From Streptomyces sp. Ncost-T10-10d (lineage in GTDB: Bacteria; Actinomycetota; Actinomycetes; Streptomycetales; Streptomycetaceae), in NCBI RefSeq assembly GCF_900091955.1, contig NZ_FMDF01000144.1:1-64000 (forward strand): a stretch of 64,000 nucleotides of DNA. Reading direction: 5' to 3'. The translations under genes were made by a program, and so were the position numbers. Positions 24,027 to 32,595 of the stretch are shown in pieces (positions within the stretch are counted from its first letter, which is position 1; each line of letters opens with the position of its first letter). The notes under the pieces were generated by a model. That model searched no databases. It saw only the letters and a list, made by a program, of their open reading frames with translations, and was not told the origin of the DNA.

Positions 24027-27000
24027 GGCCTTGAGCCTAGTGCCTCGCCCAGTGGGGTTTGCCCGCCGAGGAGCGTCGTCCGGTGCGTGCGATCGCAAGG
24101 CGCCGGAGTGCCCTCGGATGGGGTCTCCCCTGCTCGAACGAAGCTGAGAGCTTGGGGAAGGAGCTGCTTGCGCACTCCGGCAACGCGGCGAGCGTGCGTG
24201 CGTGGGCGGCGCGACGGGGCAAACCCCACGTGGGCGAGGCACTAGCCCCGTGGGAGGTGGCTCGTCCAGCAGGAGCCGCTCCAGCTCCGCCCGGCCCGGG
24301 AGGCGGGTGGGGCGGACGGTCTCTCCGCTGCGTACGTACAGGAACGTGGCGGTGACGTCGGTGAGCGGCAGATCGTGCAGCTCGGCCCAGGCCAGACGGT
24401 AGACCGCGAGCTGGAGGGGGTCGGCGGTGTTGGTGCGGGTGGTCTTCCAGTCGACGATCTCGTACGTGTCCCCGGTGCGGTACACCGCGTCGATACGGCC
24501 CCGGATCACCCGGCCCGCCAGAGTGATCTGGAACGGGGTCTCCACCCGGTACGGCGTACGGCGGGCGTACGGGGTGCGCTCGAAGGCCTCCTTGAGTGCG
24601 GCGAGGTCGCGCTCGTCGGCGATCTCGGCGTCGCTCTCGTCGCCGCCGGGCAGCTCGTCCGGCCCGAGCATGGGCAGCGGCAGTTCCTCGAAGCGGGACT
24701 CCACCCAGGCGTGGAAACGGGTACCCCGGCGGGCCGCGGGCTGCGGGGGCCGCGGCATGGGGCGGGCCAGTTCCTGGGCGAAGCCGTCGGGGTCGTCGGC
24801 GAGACGCAGCAGCTGGGTGGCGGAGAGCGAGGCGGGTACGAGGACGTCGCGCACGGTGGCGCGGGCGCGGCGCAGTTCGCCGGTGAGGGCGTCGAGGTCG
24901 CGGTCCCAGGAAGCGAGTGTGCGGGATTCCTCGGGGGTGAGCCGCTGCTCCCCGGCGGGCTCCGGCGTGCGGGCCGCCGGGACGTGCGGCATGGGAGCGG
25001 AGGCATGCGGCGTGGGAGCCGGGACGTGTGGCGTGGGAGCCGCCGGCGGGGGCTCCATCGACAGGGCGTCCCAGTCGGCGGCCTCGTCGGGGTACGCCTC
25101 GCTGCCGGGGAACGGGTCGTCGTCGTAAGGGGCGTCGTACGGATCGTCGTGCGGATCCGGATCGTCGTGCACATCCGGAACGCCCCCCGCCGCGGCCAGG
25201 GCCTCCAGATGTGCCATCACCGTGTCCGCGGCGGCCCGGCGGCGGGTCAGGGCGGTGTCGTCCAGGGGGAGCGGCCACGCCCGGTCGGCCTCCTTCTCGG
25301 CGAGGGCGGGGTTCTCCTCGTCCTCGGCCGGTTCGTCCGCCCAGGCCTCGATCTCGCCGTGGCCGGCCGCGCAGTGCTCGTACAGCGCATGCAGGAAGTC
25401 GGACGGGCCGCGCGGCTTCTTCTGGGTCGGGCCCCACCAGTGGCCGGAGCCGAGCAGCAGGGTGCGGGGCCTGGTGAAGGTGACGTATCCCAGGCGGAGC
25501 TCCTCGGTGTGCTGGTGCTCCTTCATCTCCTCCTTGAAGCCCTTGAGCCCCTTGGCGTCCCAGGAATGGATGACGGGGAGGGTGGCCGTGTCCCCGCGCA
25601 GGGCGTGCGGGAGGACCTTGGGCTGGGAGGTCCAGGCGTCGCGTGACTGGCTGCTGGGGAACTGTCCGGTGACCAGGCCGGGCACCGCGACGACGTCCCA
25701 CTCCAGGCCCTTGGACTTGTGGGCGGTGAGGACCTTGACGGTGTTCTCGCCGCCGGGCAGTGCGTTGTCCAGGCCCTTCTCGTACTGGACTGCCGTGCGC
25801 AGGAAGCCCAGGAAGGCAAGGAGGGTGGCCTCGCCGTCGACGGCTGCGAAGCGGGCCGCGACGTCGAGGAAGTTGGCGAGGGTCTCGCGGCGGCGGGCGG
25901 CCAGGGCGTGCGGCGACGCGGAGAGCTCGACCTCCAGGCCGGTGGTGGCGAGGACGCGGTGCAGCACGTCCATCAAGGGGTCGGCCAGCGAGCGGCGCAG
26001 GTCGCGCAGTTCGGCGGCCAGGCGGGCGAAACGGATGCGCGCCTCGGTGGAGAACGGAAGTCCGTCGTCCTCTCCTCCGCCCGATTCGAGGAAGGTGTCC
26101 AGGGCGTCGGCGAGCGAGATCACTTCGGCCGGGTCGATGCCTTCGACGGCCTCGGCGAGGCGGCGGTCGGGGTCGAAGTCGTCCTCGCCGCCATGGGCGG
26201 CGCGGTGGACGAGGAGGCGGGCACGACGGCCGAGGAGTGCCAGGTCGCGGGGGCCGATCCGCCAGCGGGGGCCGGTGAGCAGCCGGACCAGGGAGGCGTT
26301 GGCGCCGGGGTCCTGGAGGACCTCGCACACTGCCACGAGGTCGGCGACCTCGGGCAGGTGCAGCAGCCCGGACAGGCCGACGACCTCGACCGGGATGTCG
26401 CGGGCCACCAGCGCGGCCTGGATCTCCGGGAAGTCGCCCGCGGTGCGGCACAGCACGGCGATCTCGCCGGGCGCCTTTCCGGTCCTCACGAGGTGGGCGA
26501 TCGAGTCGGCGAGCCAGTCGATCTCTTCGGTGTGGGTACGCAGCAGGGCGCAGCGGACGGTGCCGTCGCGCTCGGCGCCCGGAGCGGGGCGCAGTGCCTC
26601 GACGCCTTCGTGCATGGCGCGCAGGGGTGCGGCGAGGCCGTTGGCGAGGTGGAGGAGGCGGCCGCCGCTGCGGCGGTTCTCACTGAGGGAGTAGCGGGTG
26701 GCGGGGGTGCCGTCGGCGTGCGGGAAGTGGAGCGGGAAGTCGTCGAGGTTGGCCACGGAGGCGCCGCGCCAGCCGTAGATCGCCTGGCAGGGGTCACCGA
26801 CGGCGGTGACGGCATGACCGGTGGCCACCGCCCCGGTGGTCGCGCCGGACTCCGCCCCGCTCTCCGCCTCCGTGATCCTGGCCTCGGGGCCCCTGCCGAA
26901 GAGGGCGGAGAGCAGCAGGCGCTGGGCGACGGACGTGTCCTGGTACTCGTCGAGCAGTACGACGCGGAATTCGTCGCGCAGGATCGCGCCGACCTCGGGG

Positions 27001-27761
27001 CGGGTGAGGGCCAGCTCGGCGGAGAGGGCGATCTGATCGCCGAAGTCGAGGACGTCGCGGCTCTTCTTGGCCTCGCGGTAGCGGCGGGTCAGCTGCAGCA
27101 GCTCACGACGGGCCTGGGCGGCCTCGGGAATCCTGCGCAGCTCGGCATTGGTCAGCCGGGCCGTTTCCAGCGTACGGAGCAGGTCGGTGTCGTACTCCGC
27201 GAGCTGTTCGGGGCGTACGAGATGCTCGGCCAGCTCGGCGTCGAGGGCCAGCAGATCGCTGACCAGCGTGGGGAACGACCTCGTCAGGGCCGGGTAGGGG
27301 CCGGGCGCCTCGCGCAGTACGCGGGCGGCCAGCTGGTAGCGGGTGGCGTCGGCGAGGAGGCGGGTGGTGGGTTCGAGGCCGATGCGCAGCCCGTGCTCGG
27401 TGAGGAGCCGGCCGGCGAACGCGTGGTACGTGGAGATGCTGGGCTCGCCGGGGGGGTTGTCCGGATCGAAGGCGTCCGGATCGGTGACCCCGGCCGCGAT
27501 CAGGGCCTTGCGGACGCGCTCGGCGAGCTCGCCCGCCGCCTTGTTGGTGAAGGTGAGTCCGAGGACCTGTTCCGGGGCGACCTGGCCGGTACCCACCAGC
27601 CACACCACGCGCGCCGCCATCACCGTGGTCTTTCCCGACCCGGCTCCGGCCACGATCACCTGCGGGGCGGGCGGCGCTGTGATGCAGGCCGTCTGCTCCG
27701 GGGTGAACGGGATCCCGAGAAGCTCCTTCAGCTGCTCGGGATCGGTGATGCGTGAGGACAC
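22632..27761 (-). CDS. adnB: AdnB-like UvrD/RecB helicase-nuclease, in frame with the dipeptidase
   Basis: From GTG 27761 (VSSRITDPEQ) a helicase of about 1,170 residues is encoded: Walker A GAGSGKTT at residues 39-46, DEYQDT, GDPCQAIYGWRGA, KSKGLEWDVVAVPGL, and a C-terminal RecB-type nuclease with GRIDAVY and EIVDWKTT near residue 1105. The pair with the next upstream gene matches mycobacterial AdnAB, which resects double-strand breaks. The helicase part ends near DEPPPTG at 24246, where a MITE-like element begins. The frame crosses the element without a stop and continues through the dipeptidase to 22632, giving 1,709 aa. Whether a fusion is made is unknown. The assignment as AdnB rather than AdnA rests on gene order. 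Confidence 0.85.
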   Translation of the reverse strand: MSSRITDPEQLKELLGIPFTPEQTACITAPPAPQVIVAGAGSGKTTVMAARVVWLVGTGQVAPEQVLGLTFTNKAAGELAERVRKALIAAGVTDPDAFDPDNPPGEPSISTYHAFAGRLLTEHGLRIGLEPTTRLLADATRYQLAARVLREAPGPYPALTRSFPTLVSDLLALDAELAEHLVRPEQLAEYDTDLLRTLETARLTNAELRRIPEAAQARRELLQLTRRYREAKKSRDVLDFGDQIALSAELALTRPEVGAILRDEFRVVLLDEYQDTSVAQRLLLSALFGRGPEARITEAESGAESGATTGAVATGHAVTAVGDPCQAIYGWRGASVANLDDFPLHFPHADGTPATRYSLSENRRSGGRLLHLANGLAAPLRAMHEGVEALRPAPGAERDGTVRCALLRTHTEEIDWLADSIAHLVRTGKAPGEIAVLCRTAGDFPEIQAALVARDIPVEVVGLSGLLHLPEVADLVAVCEVLQDPGANASLVRLLTGPRWRIGPRDLALLGRRARLLVHRAAHGGEDDFDPDRRLAEAVEGIDPAEVISLADALDTFLESGGGEDDGLPFSTEARIRFARLAAELRDLRRSLADPLMDVLHRVLATTGLEVELSASPHALAARRRETLANFLDVAARFAAVDGEATLLAFLGFLRTAVQYEKGLDNALPGGENTVKVLTAHKSKGLEWDVVAVPGLVTGQFPSSQSRDAWTSQPKVLPHALRGDTATLPVIHSWDAKGLKGFKEEMKEHQHTEELRLGYVTFTRPRTLLLGSGHWWGPTQKKPRGPSDFLHALYEHCAAGHGEIEAWADEPAEDEENPALAEKEADRAWPLPLDDTALTRRRAAADTVMAHLEALAAAGGVPDVHDDPDPHDDPYDAPYDDDPFPGSEAYPDEAADWDALSMEPPPAAPTPHVPAPTPHASAPMPHVPAARTPEPAGEQRLTPEESRTLASWDRDLDALTGELRRARATVRDVLVPASLSATQLLRLADDPDGFAQELARPMPRPPQPAARRGTRFHAWVESRFEELPLPMLGPDELPGGDESDAEIADERDLAALKEAFERTPYARRTPYRVETPFQITLAGRVIRGRIDAVYRTGDTYEIVDWKTTRTNTADPLQLAVYRLAWAELHDLPLTDVTATFLYVRSGETVRPTRLPGRAELERLLLDEPPPTGLVPRPRGVCPVAPPTHARSPRCRSAQAAPSPSSQLRSSRGDPIRGHSGALRSHAPDDAPRRANPTGRGTRLKAMSDTPDSAVRTYTEQHRTAFLDDLADWLRIPSVSAQPVHDGDVRRSAEWLSAKLVETGFPVAEIWETPGAPAVFAEWPSDDPDAPTVLVYGHHDVQPAAREDGWDTDPFEPVIRDGRMYGRGAADDKGQVFFHTLGVRAHLATTGRTTPAVNLKLLIEGEEESGSPNFRALVEERAARLTADAVIVSDTGMWDETTPTVCTGMRGLAECEIELYGPEQDIHSGSFGGAVPNPATAVARLVAALHDVDGRVAIPGFYDGVTELTDTERALFAELPFDEATWLRTAKSRAASGEAGHSTLERIWARPTAEVNGIGGGYQGAGSKTIIPSSALVKISFRLVAGQDPDHIQQVVRAWAEAQVPAGVRHRITFAPATRPCLTPLDHPALQAVARAMGRAFGQKILFTREGGSGPAADLQDVLGAPVLFLGISVPSDGWHAPNEKVELDLLLKGVETAAHLWGELAAALR
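24041..24245. mobile_element. MITE-like element with 28-bp terminal inverted repeats
   Basis: The ends, starting CTAGTGCCTCGCCCA and continuing GTGGGGTTTGCCC, are inverted copies at 24037-24064 and 24217-24245, identical except for one inserted C. The outermost CTAG occurs on both sides, so the target duplication is CTAG or TA. Inside are further nested inverted arms (GCCGGAGTG/CACTCCGGC) and a GGGGTCTCCCCTGCTCGA palindrome of a kind scattered through Streptomyces genomes. No transposase is encoded, so it is non-autonomous. Removing 205 nt restores a helicase stop as ATGA overlapping the dipeptidase start. Confidence 0.75.
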
Positions 27762-27894
27762 CCGACAGAGGCTAACCGCGCGCACTGACAACGTGCCGGG
27801 GCCGCAGGACGGTCCGGGCGGGCCGGTGGCCGGCAGCAGGCCCGACCGGCGGCCCGCAACGGGATCGCCCGGTGCTCCGGGTTCGGACCGCCTT

Positions 27895-28090
27895 GAGCGC
27901 TGACCGCCTCAACTCCTTTGCGAGGAAGGCCTGATGAGCACTCGCGGCATCCGGTCCTGACGTCCTCGGCCCGCACCGGCGCACCGATGGGGCCAAGGCA
28001 CATCCGGCCCGGCTGTATGACGTATTTCTCGATGTCGAGGACGACTGCCCCGCCTACGGTGAGGCGGCGGCCGTCGCGAGTGCCGTCCAC
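27895..28090 (-). pseudogene. possible gene remnant between adnA and adnB
   Basis: The gap 27762-28133 between the two helicase genes is long for such a pair. A minus-strand frame opening at GTG 28090 (GAGGG 10 nt upstream) has protein-like codon use at first (LTVGGAVVLDIEKYVIQPGR, then CRECSSGLP), but this decays and the frame runs into the adnB start at 27728. I recognise no family. It may be a degraded gene or chance; nothing else is evident in this gap. Confidence 0.25.
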
Positions 28091-28133
28091 GTCGTGGTGG
28101 CCCTCAGGCCCTGACCGAGCGGACGGAAGGGTC

Positions 28134-31100
28134 TCACTCCAGGATGTGACGGCCCTCCGGCTGTGCGCTGCACGAGGCACGGAAGGTGCAGTGCGTGCAG
28201 TGCTGACCGGTCGTGGGCGTGAACCGTTCGTCCAGGACCCGGCCGGCGGCCGTGGCCAGCAGGTCGGAGACCCACTCGCCGGAGAGCGGTTCCTGGGCCT
28301 GCACCTTGGGAAGGGCGTCGCCGCCCTCCTTCTTCGGGGCGGGCTGTCGCAGCTGTACGAGTTCGGCGCCGCCGGGCACGGGACGGCTGCCGTCGAAGAT
28401 CTCGTCGACCGCCCCTTCCCGGACGGCCAGCTGGTACACGGCGAGCTGGGGGTGGCGAGCGACCTCGTCCTTGGTCGGGGACTGCTTGCCGGTCTTGAAG
28501 TCGACGACGTACGCCCGGCCCTCGGCATCCTGTTCGACGCGGTCCATGGAGCCCCGGATGCGTACCTCGTACTCCCCCGCCTCCAGCGTCACGTCGAAGT
28601 CGTGCTCGCTCGCGGCGGGGGTGCGGCCGGTGCGGTCCATGACGTGCCAGCGCACGAAGCGTTCGAGGGCGGCCCTCGCCTGTTCCTTCTCCTGCTGGGA
28701 TTTCCAGGGGGCGTCGAAGACCAGGCCGTCCCAGACCGAGTCCAACCTCTCCATCAGGACCGCCAGATCGGCGGGGGTGCGCCCGGAGGCCACCTCGTCG
28801 GCGAGTACGTGGACGACGTTGCCGAAGCCCTGTGCGGCCGTCGCCGGGGCGTCCGCCTTCACCTCGCGGCCGAGGAACCACTGGAGCGCGCAGGTGTTGG
28901 CGAGCTGGTCGAGCGCGCTGCCGGAGAGGGACACGGGCTGGTCCCGGTCGCGGAGCGGGACGGCGGAGCGGGTCGGCTCGTACAGGCCCCACCAGCGGTA
29001 GGGATGGGCGGCGGGTACGAGCGGCTGGCCCTCGTCGTCGGTGAGCGCGGCGAGGCGGGCGAGGCGGTGGGCGGCCTCCCTGCGCAGGGCGTCCGAGGCG
29101 TCGGGGTCGACGGTGGTGGCGCGGAGTTCGGCGACGAGCGCGGCGACGGCGAGGGGTCGGCGCGGCCGGCCGGTGACGTCGCGCGGTTCGACGCCGAGCT
29201 CGGTGAGGAAGCGGGACGGCTGGTCGCCGTCGTCGGCGGGCGCCTTGACCGCGGTGACGACGAGCCGTTCGCGTGCGCGGGTCGCGGCGACGTAGAAGAG
29301 GCGGCGTTCCTCGGCGAGGAGGGCGCCGGGGGTGAGCGGTTCGGCCAGGCCGTCGCGGCCGATCCGGTCCGCTTCGAGGAGCGAACCGCGGCGGCGCAGG
29401 TCCGGCCAGAGCCCCTCCTGCACCCCTGCGACGACGACGAGGCGCCATTCCAGGCCCTTGGACCTGTGTGCCGTCATCAGCCGTACGGCGTCGGGTCGCA
29501 CCGCACGCCTGGAGAGGGTGTCGGCGGCGATGTCCTGGGCGTCGACCTCCTCCAGGAAGTTGAGCGCGCCGCGCCCACCGGTGCGTTCCTCGGCACGGGC
29601 CGCGGTGTCGAAGAGCGCGCAGACGGCGTCGAGGTCGCGGTCGGCGTTGCGGCCGCCCGCACCACCGCGCAGCGCGGCACGCTCCAGGCGCCCCGGCCAC
29701 GGGGTGCCGGCCCACAGCTCCCACAGGGCTTCTTCCGCGGTACCGCCGCCTTCGAGAAGCTCGCGCGCCTTGCGCAGAAGCGCACCGAGCCGCTGGGCGC
29801 CGCGTGCGTACGCCGGATCGTGCGCAACGAGCCGTTCGGGCTCGACGAGCGCTCGGGCCAGCAGGTCGCCGGAGGGCGCCGGTACGCGATTCCCGGCGGC
29901 CCGCTCCTCGTCGCGCAGGGCCCGGCCGAGCCGACGCAGGTCGGCCGCGTCCATGGAGCCGAGGGGGGAGGTGAGGAGGGTCAGGGCCGTCTCGGTGTCC
30001 AGCCAGGAGGGTGCTTCGGGGACGGGTTCCCGGCCGGGAGCCTTTTCGGGGCCCTGGCCGGGAGCCTTTTCGGGGTCCTGGCCGGGAGCCTGATCGGGCT
30101 CCTGGCCAGGAGGAGTCTGGGCCTCCACACCCTCCGAGGCCGAGGCTCCCGCACCCTCCGATGCCGGGGCTCCCGCACCCTCCGATGCCGGGGCTCCCGC
30201 ACCCTCTCGGACCTCCGAGTCGGGAGTCTCCGCACCCTTCGATGCCGGGGCCCCCGCCTCCGCGCCCGGCGCACCCCGGCGCAGCGCCGCTGCGGCAACC
30301 GCGCGCAGGGCCGTCAGGAGCGGAGCCACCGCCGGTTCATGGCGCAGGGGGAGGTCGTCGCCGTCGACCTCCACGGGGACGCCCGCCGAGGTCAGGGCCC
30401 GGCGCACCGAGGGGATCGTGCGGCCTCCGGCCCGTACGAGCACCGCCATCTCGTTCCATGGGACGCCGTCCTCCAGATGTGCCCGGCGCAGCAGATCGGC
30501 GATGTTGTCGAGTTCGGCGGAGGCGGTCGGGTAGGTGTACGTCTCGACGCTGCCGCCCTCGCGGACCGCGGCGAGTTCCCGGTGGGCACGGACCTTCGCC
30601 GAGGGCAGCCGGGTCAGCGGCATCCGACGGGTGAGCAGCCGGGTGGCGGCCAGCAGCTGTCCACCGGATCGGCGCGAGGCCGTGAGGACGCCGACCGGTG
30701 CCGGGGCGCCGTCCGCCCGCCGGAACATCTCCGGGAAGTCGAGGATGCCGTTCACATCGGCACCCCGGAACGCGTAGATCGACTGATCCGGGTCACCGAA
30801 GGCGATCAGGTCCCGGCCGCCCCCGGCCCCCGGCGCGGTCCCCCGGTTGCCGGCCAGTGCATGCAGCAGCCGAACCTGTGCCGGGTCCGTGTCCTGGTAC
30901 TCGTCCACGAATACCGCGTCGTACTGCCCGGCCAGCAGCGCCGACACCTCGGGACGCTCCGCGAGCAGCACGGCCCGGTGCACCAGCTCCGCGTAGTCCA
31001 GTACCCCTTGTGCGTCCAGCACGTCCAGGTACTCGGCGAGGAACTCGGCGGCGGCGCCCCAGTCCGGGCGGCCGGTGCGGCGGGCGAAGTCGGTCAGCGC

Positions 31101-31736
31101 GTCCGGGCCCAGGCCCAGCTCACGGCTGCGGGCGAGCACCGCCCGTACCTCGTCGGCGAAACCGCGCGTGGTCAGACAGGCCCGCAGCTCGTCCGGCCAG
31201 CGGATGTGCGCGAAACCGTCCTGTTCCAGTTCGAGCTGGCCGGCGAGCAGCTCGCGGACGGTGACGTCCTGCTCCGGTCCGGAGAGCAGCCGCATCGGTT
31301 CGGCGAAGAGGTCGGCGTCCTGATGGGCGCGGACCAGTGCGTAACAGAAGGAATGGAACGTGGTGGCCTGCGGACCGCGGGCGGCACCGAGCCGGGCGGC
31401 CATCCGGTCGCGCAGCTCCACGGCGGCCTTGCGGCTGAACGTGAGGACCAGGATGCGGGCCGGGTCGCCGCCCCGCGCGACGCGTGCGGCGACCGCCTCG
31501 ACGAGCGTGGTCGTCTTGCCGGTGCCCGGTCCGGCGAGCACCAGGAGCGGGCCTCCGGGGTGATCAACCACCGCACGTTGCGCTGCGTCCAGGAGAGGGG
31601 GATCCACGGAGCCCGGCGGGGTGCGCACCAGTCGGTACGCGCCCGCGGTCCTCCCCCTACGCCCCTGCGGGCGTGGGGGGACCCCCTGCCGTGCCTGGCG
31701 GTACGGACTGTGCCGGGTGAAGGAGGAGGAGCTCAC
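28134..31736 (-). CDS. adnA: AdnA-like UvrD/AddB helicase-nuclease with Fe-S-type cysteines
   Basis: Up to 1,200 aa from GTG 31736. Walker A GPGTGKTTT is at residues 69-76; FVDEYQDTDP, GDPDQSIYAFRGADV, SKGLEWRLVVV and AATRARERL follow. The C terminus is a PD-(D/E)XK nuclease: GSMDRVEQD and YVVDFKTGK near residue 1079. One Cys before it (NTCALQW, about 948) and three after it (CTHCTFRASC, about 1180-1190) match the four-Cys iron-sulfur staple of AddB-type nucleases. A Pro/Ser/Ala-rich insertion of about 80 residues with repeated GAPASEGA units sits near residue 520-570. The first 30 residues translate a palindrome (31647-31683), so the true start may be later. It is the first gene of the adnA-adnB-dipeptidase-nudC run. 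Confidence 0.88.
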   Translation of the reverse strand: MSSSSFTRHSPYRQARQGVPPRPQGRRGRTAGAYRLVRTPPGSVDPPLLDAAQRAVVDHPGGPLLVLAGPGTGKTTTLVEAVAARVARGGDPARILVLTFSRKAAVELRDRMAARLGAARGPQATTFHSFCYALVRAHQDADLFAEPMRLLSGPEQDVTVRELLAGQLELEQDGFAHIRWPDELRACLTTRGFADEVRAVLARSRELGLGPDALTDFARRTGRPDWGAAAEFLAEYLDVLDAQGVLDYAELVHRAVLLAERPEVSALLAGQYDAVFVDEYQDTDPAQVRLLHALAGNRGTAPGAGGGRDLIAFGDPDQSIYAFRGADVNGILDFPEMFRRADGAPAPVGVLTASRRSGGQLLAATRLLTRRMPLTRLPSAKVRAHRELAAVREGGSVETYTYPTASAELDNIADLLRRAHLEDGVPWNEMAVLVRAGGRTIPSVRRALTSAGVPVEVDGDDLPLRHEPAVAPLLTALRAVAAAALRRGAPGAEAGAPASKGAETPDSEVREGAGAPASEGAGAPASEGAGASASEGVEAQTPPGQEPDQAPGQDPEKAPGQGPEKAPGREPVPEAPSWLDTETALTLLTSPLGSMDAADLRRLGRALRDEERAAGNRVPAPSGDLLARALVEPERLVAHDPAYARGAQRLGALLRKARELLEGGGTAEEALWELWAGTPWPGRLERAALRGGAGGRNADRDLDAVCALFDTAARAEERTGGRGALNFLEEVDAQDIAADTLSRRAVRPDAVRLMTAHRSKGLEWRLVVVAGVQEGLWPDLRRRGSLLEADRIGRDGLAEPLTPGALLAEERRLFYVAATRARERLVVTAVKAPADDGDQPSRFLTELGVEPRDVTGRPRRPLAVAALVAELRATTVDPDASDALRREAAHRLARLAALTDDEGQPLVPAAHPYRWWGLYEPTRSAVPLRDRDQPVSLSGSALDQLANTCALQWFLGREVKADAPATAAQGFGNVVHVLADEVASGRTPADLAVLMERLDSVWDGLVFDAPWKSQQEKEQARAALERFVRWHVMDRTGRTPAASEHDFDVTLEAGEYEVRIRGSMDRVEQDAEGRAYVVDFKTGKQSPTKDEVARHPQLAVYQLAVREGAVDEIFDGSRPVPGGAELVQLRQPAPKKEGGDALPKVQAQEPLSGEWVSDLLATAAGRVLDERFTPTTGQHCTHCTFRASCSAQPEGRHILE
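31647..31683. repeat. imperfect palindrome at the 5' end of adnA
   Basis: GGTCCTCCCCCTACGCCC (31647-31664) and GGGCGTGGGGGGACC (31669-31683) form a hairpin with a CTGC loop. This resembles the G/C-rich palindromes dispersed in Streptomyces genomes and makes the N-terminal residues of adnA doubtful. Confidence 0.5.
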
Positions 31737-31948
31737 GTGGATCGCCGGTCCTGGTGGGTGTGCTGGTGCTGAGGGTGTGGTGCGTGCCGCGAACTGTCGA
31801 CGCTACGCCAGCGGGGGTGCGGTCCGGGGCGAGTCCGCTGCGTGCCTCGTCACGTTCCACGTCACGGGTGCCGTCGCGCATCGCTTCGTGTTCCGCATCA
31901 CGCGCCGGGCCCGGCGCCGCCCGTTGCGCCCCCGAATGGCCGAAGCTG

Positions 31949-32374
31949 TCAGATGTGAGCACCTCCGTTTTTGTCCCTGTCCGCGTCCGCGCCCGCACCG
32001 CCGGTGACGCCGTCCCACCGCGCCCGCTTCATGTCGAGTCGCGGCAGATGGCCCTCCGCGCTGCGCGACGCCTCGCGCAGTGGGGTGCTCTCCTCGCGGT
32101 AGTGGTCCAGCGCCCGCAGTTCGTGGCCGGGCAGCAGCGCCCCGTCTGCGCGCACCACGCGCCACCACGGCACCGCGGCCCCGTACAGCGCCATGACCCG
32201 GCCGACCTGGCGCGGGCCGCCGTCGCCCAGCCACTCGGCGACATCTCCGTACGTCATGACACGGCCGGGCGGAATCAGCTCGGCGACATCGAGCACCCGC
32301 TCCGCGTACTCCGGCAACTCGTCGACCGTCGGGTCGCCGCTCGTCCCGTCGCCGCTGGTCCGGTATTGACTCAT
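31949..32374 (-). CDS. alkyltransferase-like (ATL) DNA repair protein
   Basis: 141 aa from ATG 32374. It has the helix-turn-helix and active-site region of O6-alkylguanine-DNA alkyltransferases (IPPGRVMTYGDVAEWLG, QVGRVMALYG), but the catalytic PCHR is replaced by PWWRVV. A Trp in place of Cys is the mark of ATL proteins, which bind alkylated bases without repairing them and hand them to nucleotide-excision repair. The spacer of 212 bp to adnA holds nothing clear. It lies in a repair-rich neighbourhood with adnAB. Confidence 0.88.
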   Translation of the reverse strand: MSQYRTSGDGTSGDPTVDELPEYAERVLDVAELIPPGRVMTYGDVAEWLGDGGPRQVGRVMALYGAAVPWWRVVRADGALLPGHELRALDHYREESTPLREASRSAEGHLPRLDMKRARWDGVTGGAGADADRDKNGGAHI

Positions 32375-32595
32375 CCGGCCCATCCTGCCGTACTCCACCG
32401 ACAGCCCGGCCCGGTCCGTGTGCGCCCTTTCACGGGGCGTGCGTGCGGGAGCAAAGGGGCGTATCTTGCGCTTCGCGTGTCCGCGCAGTGCACCCTGATG
32501 CCCTCCTCTGTCGCCGGGCCGTGCCACCATCGTGCGGGCGGTGACCGGTGATACGAGAACACGAAGACCAATCAGAGGCGACGAAGGAGCAGGGC

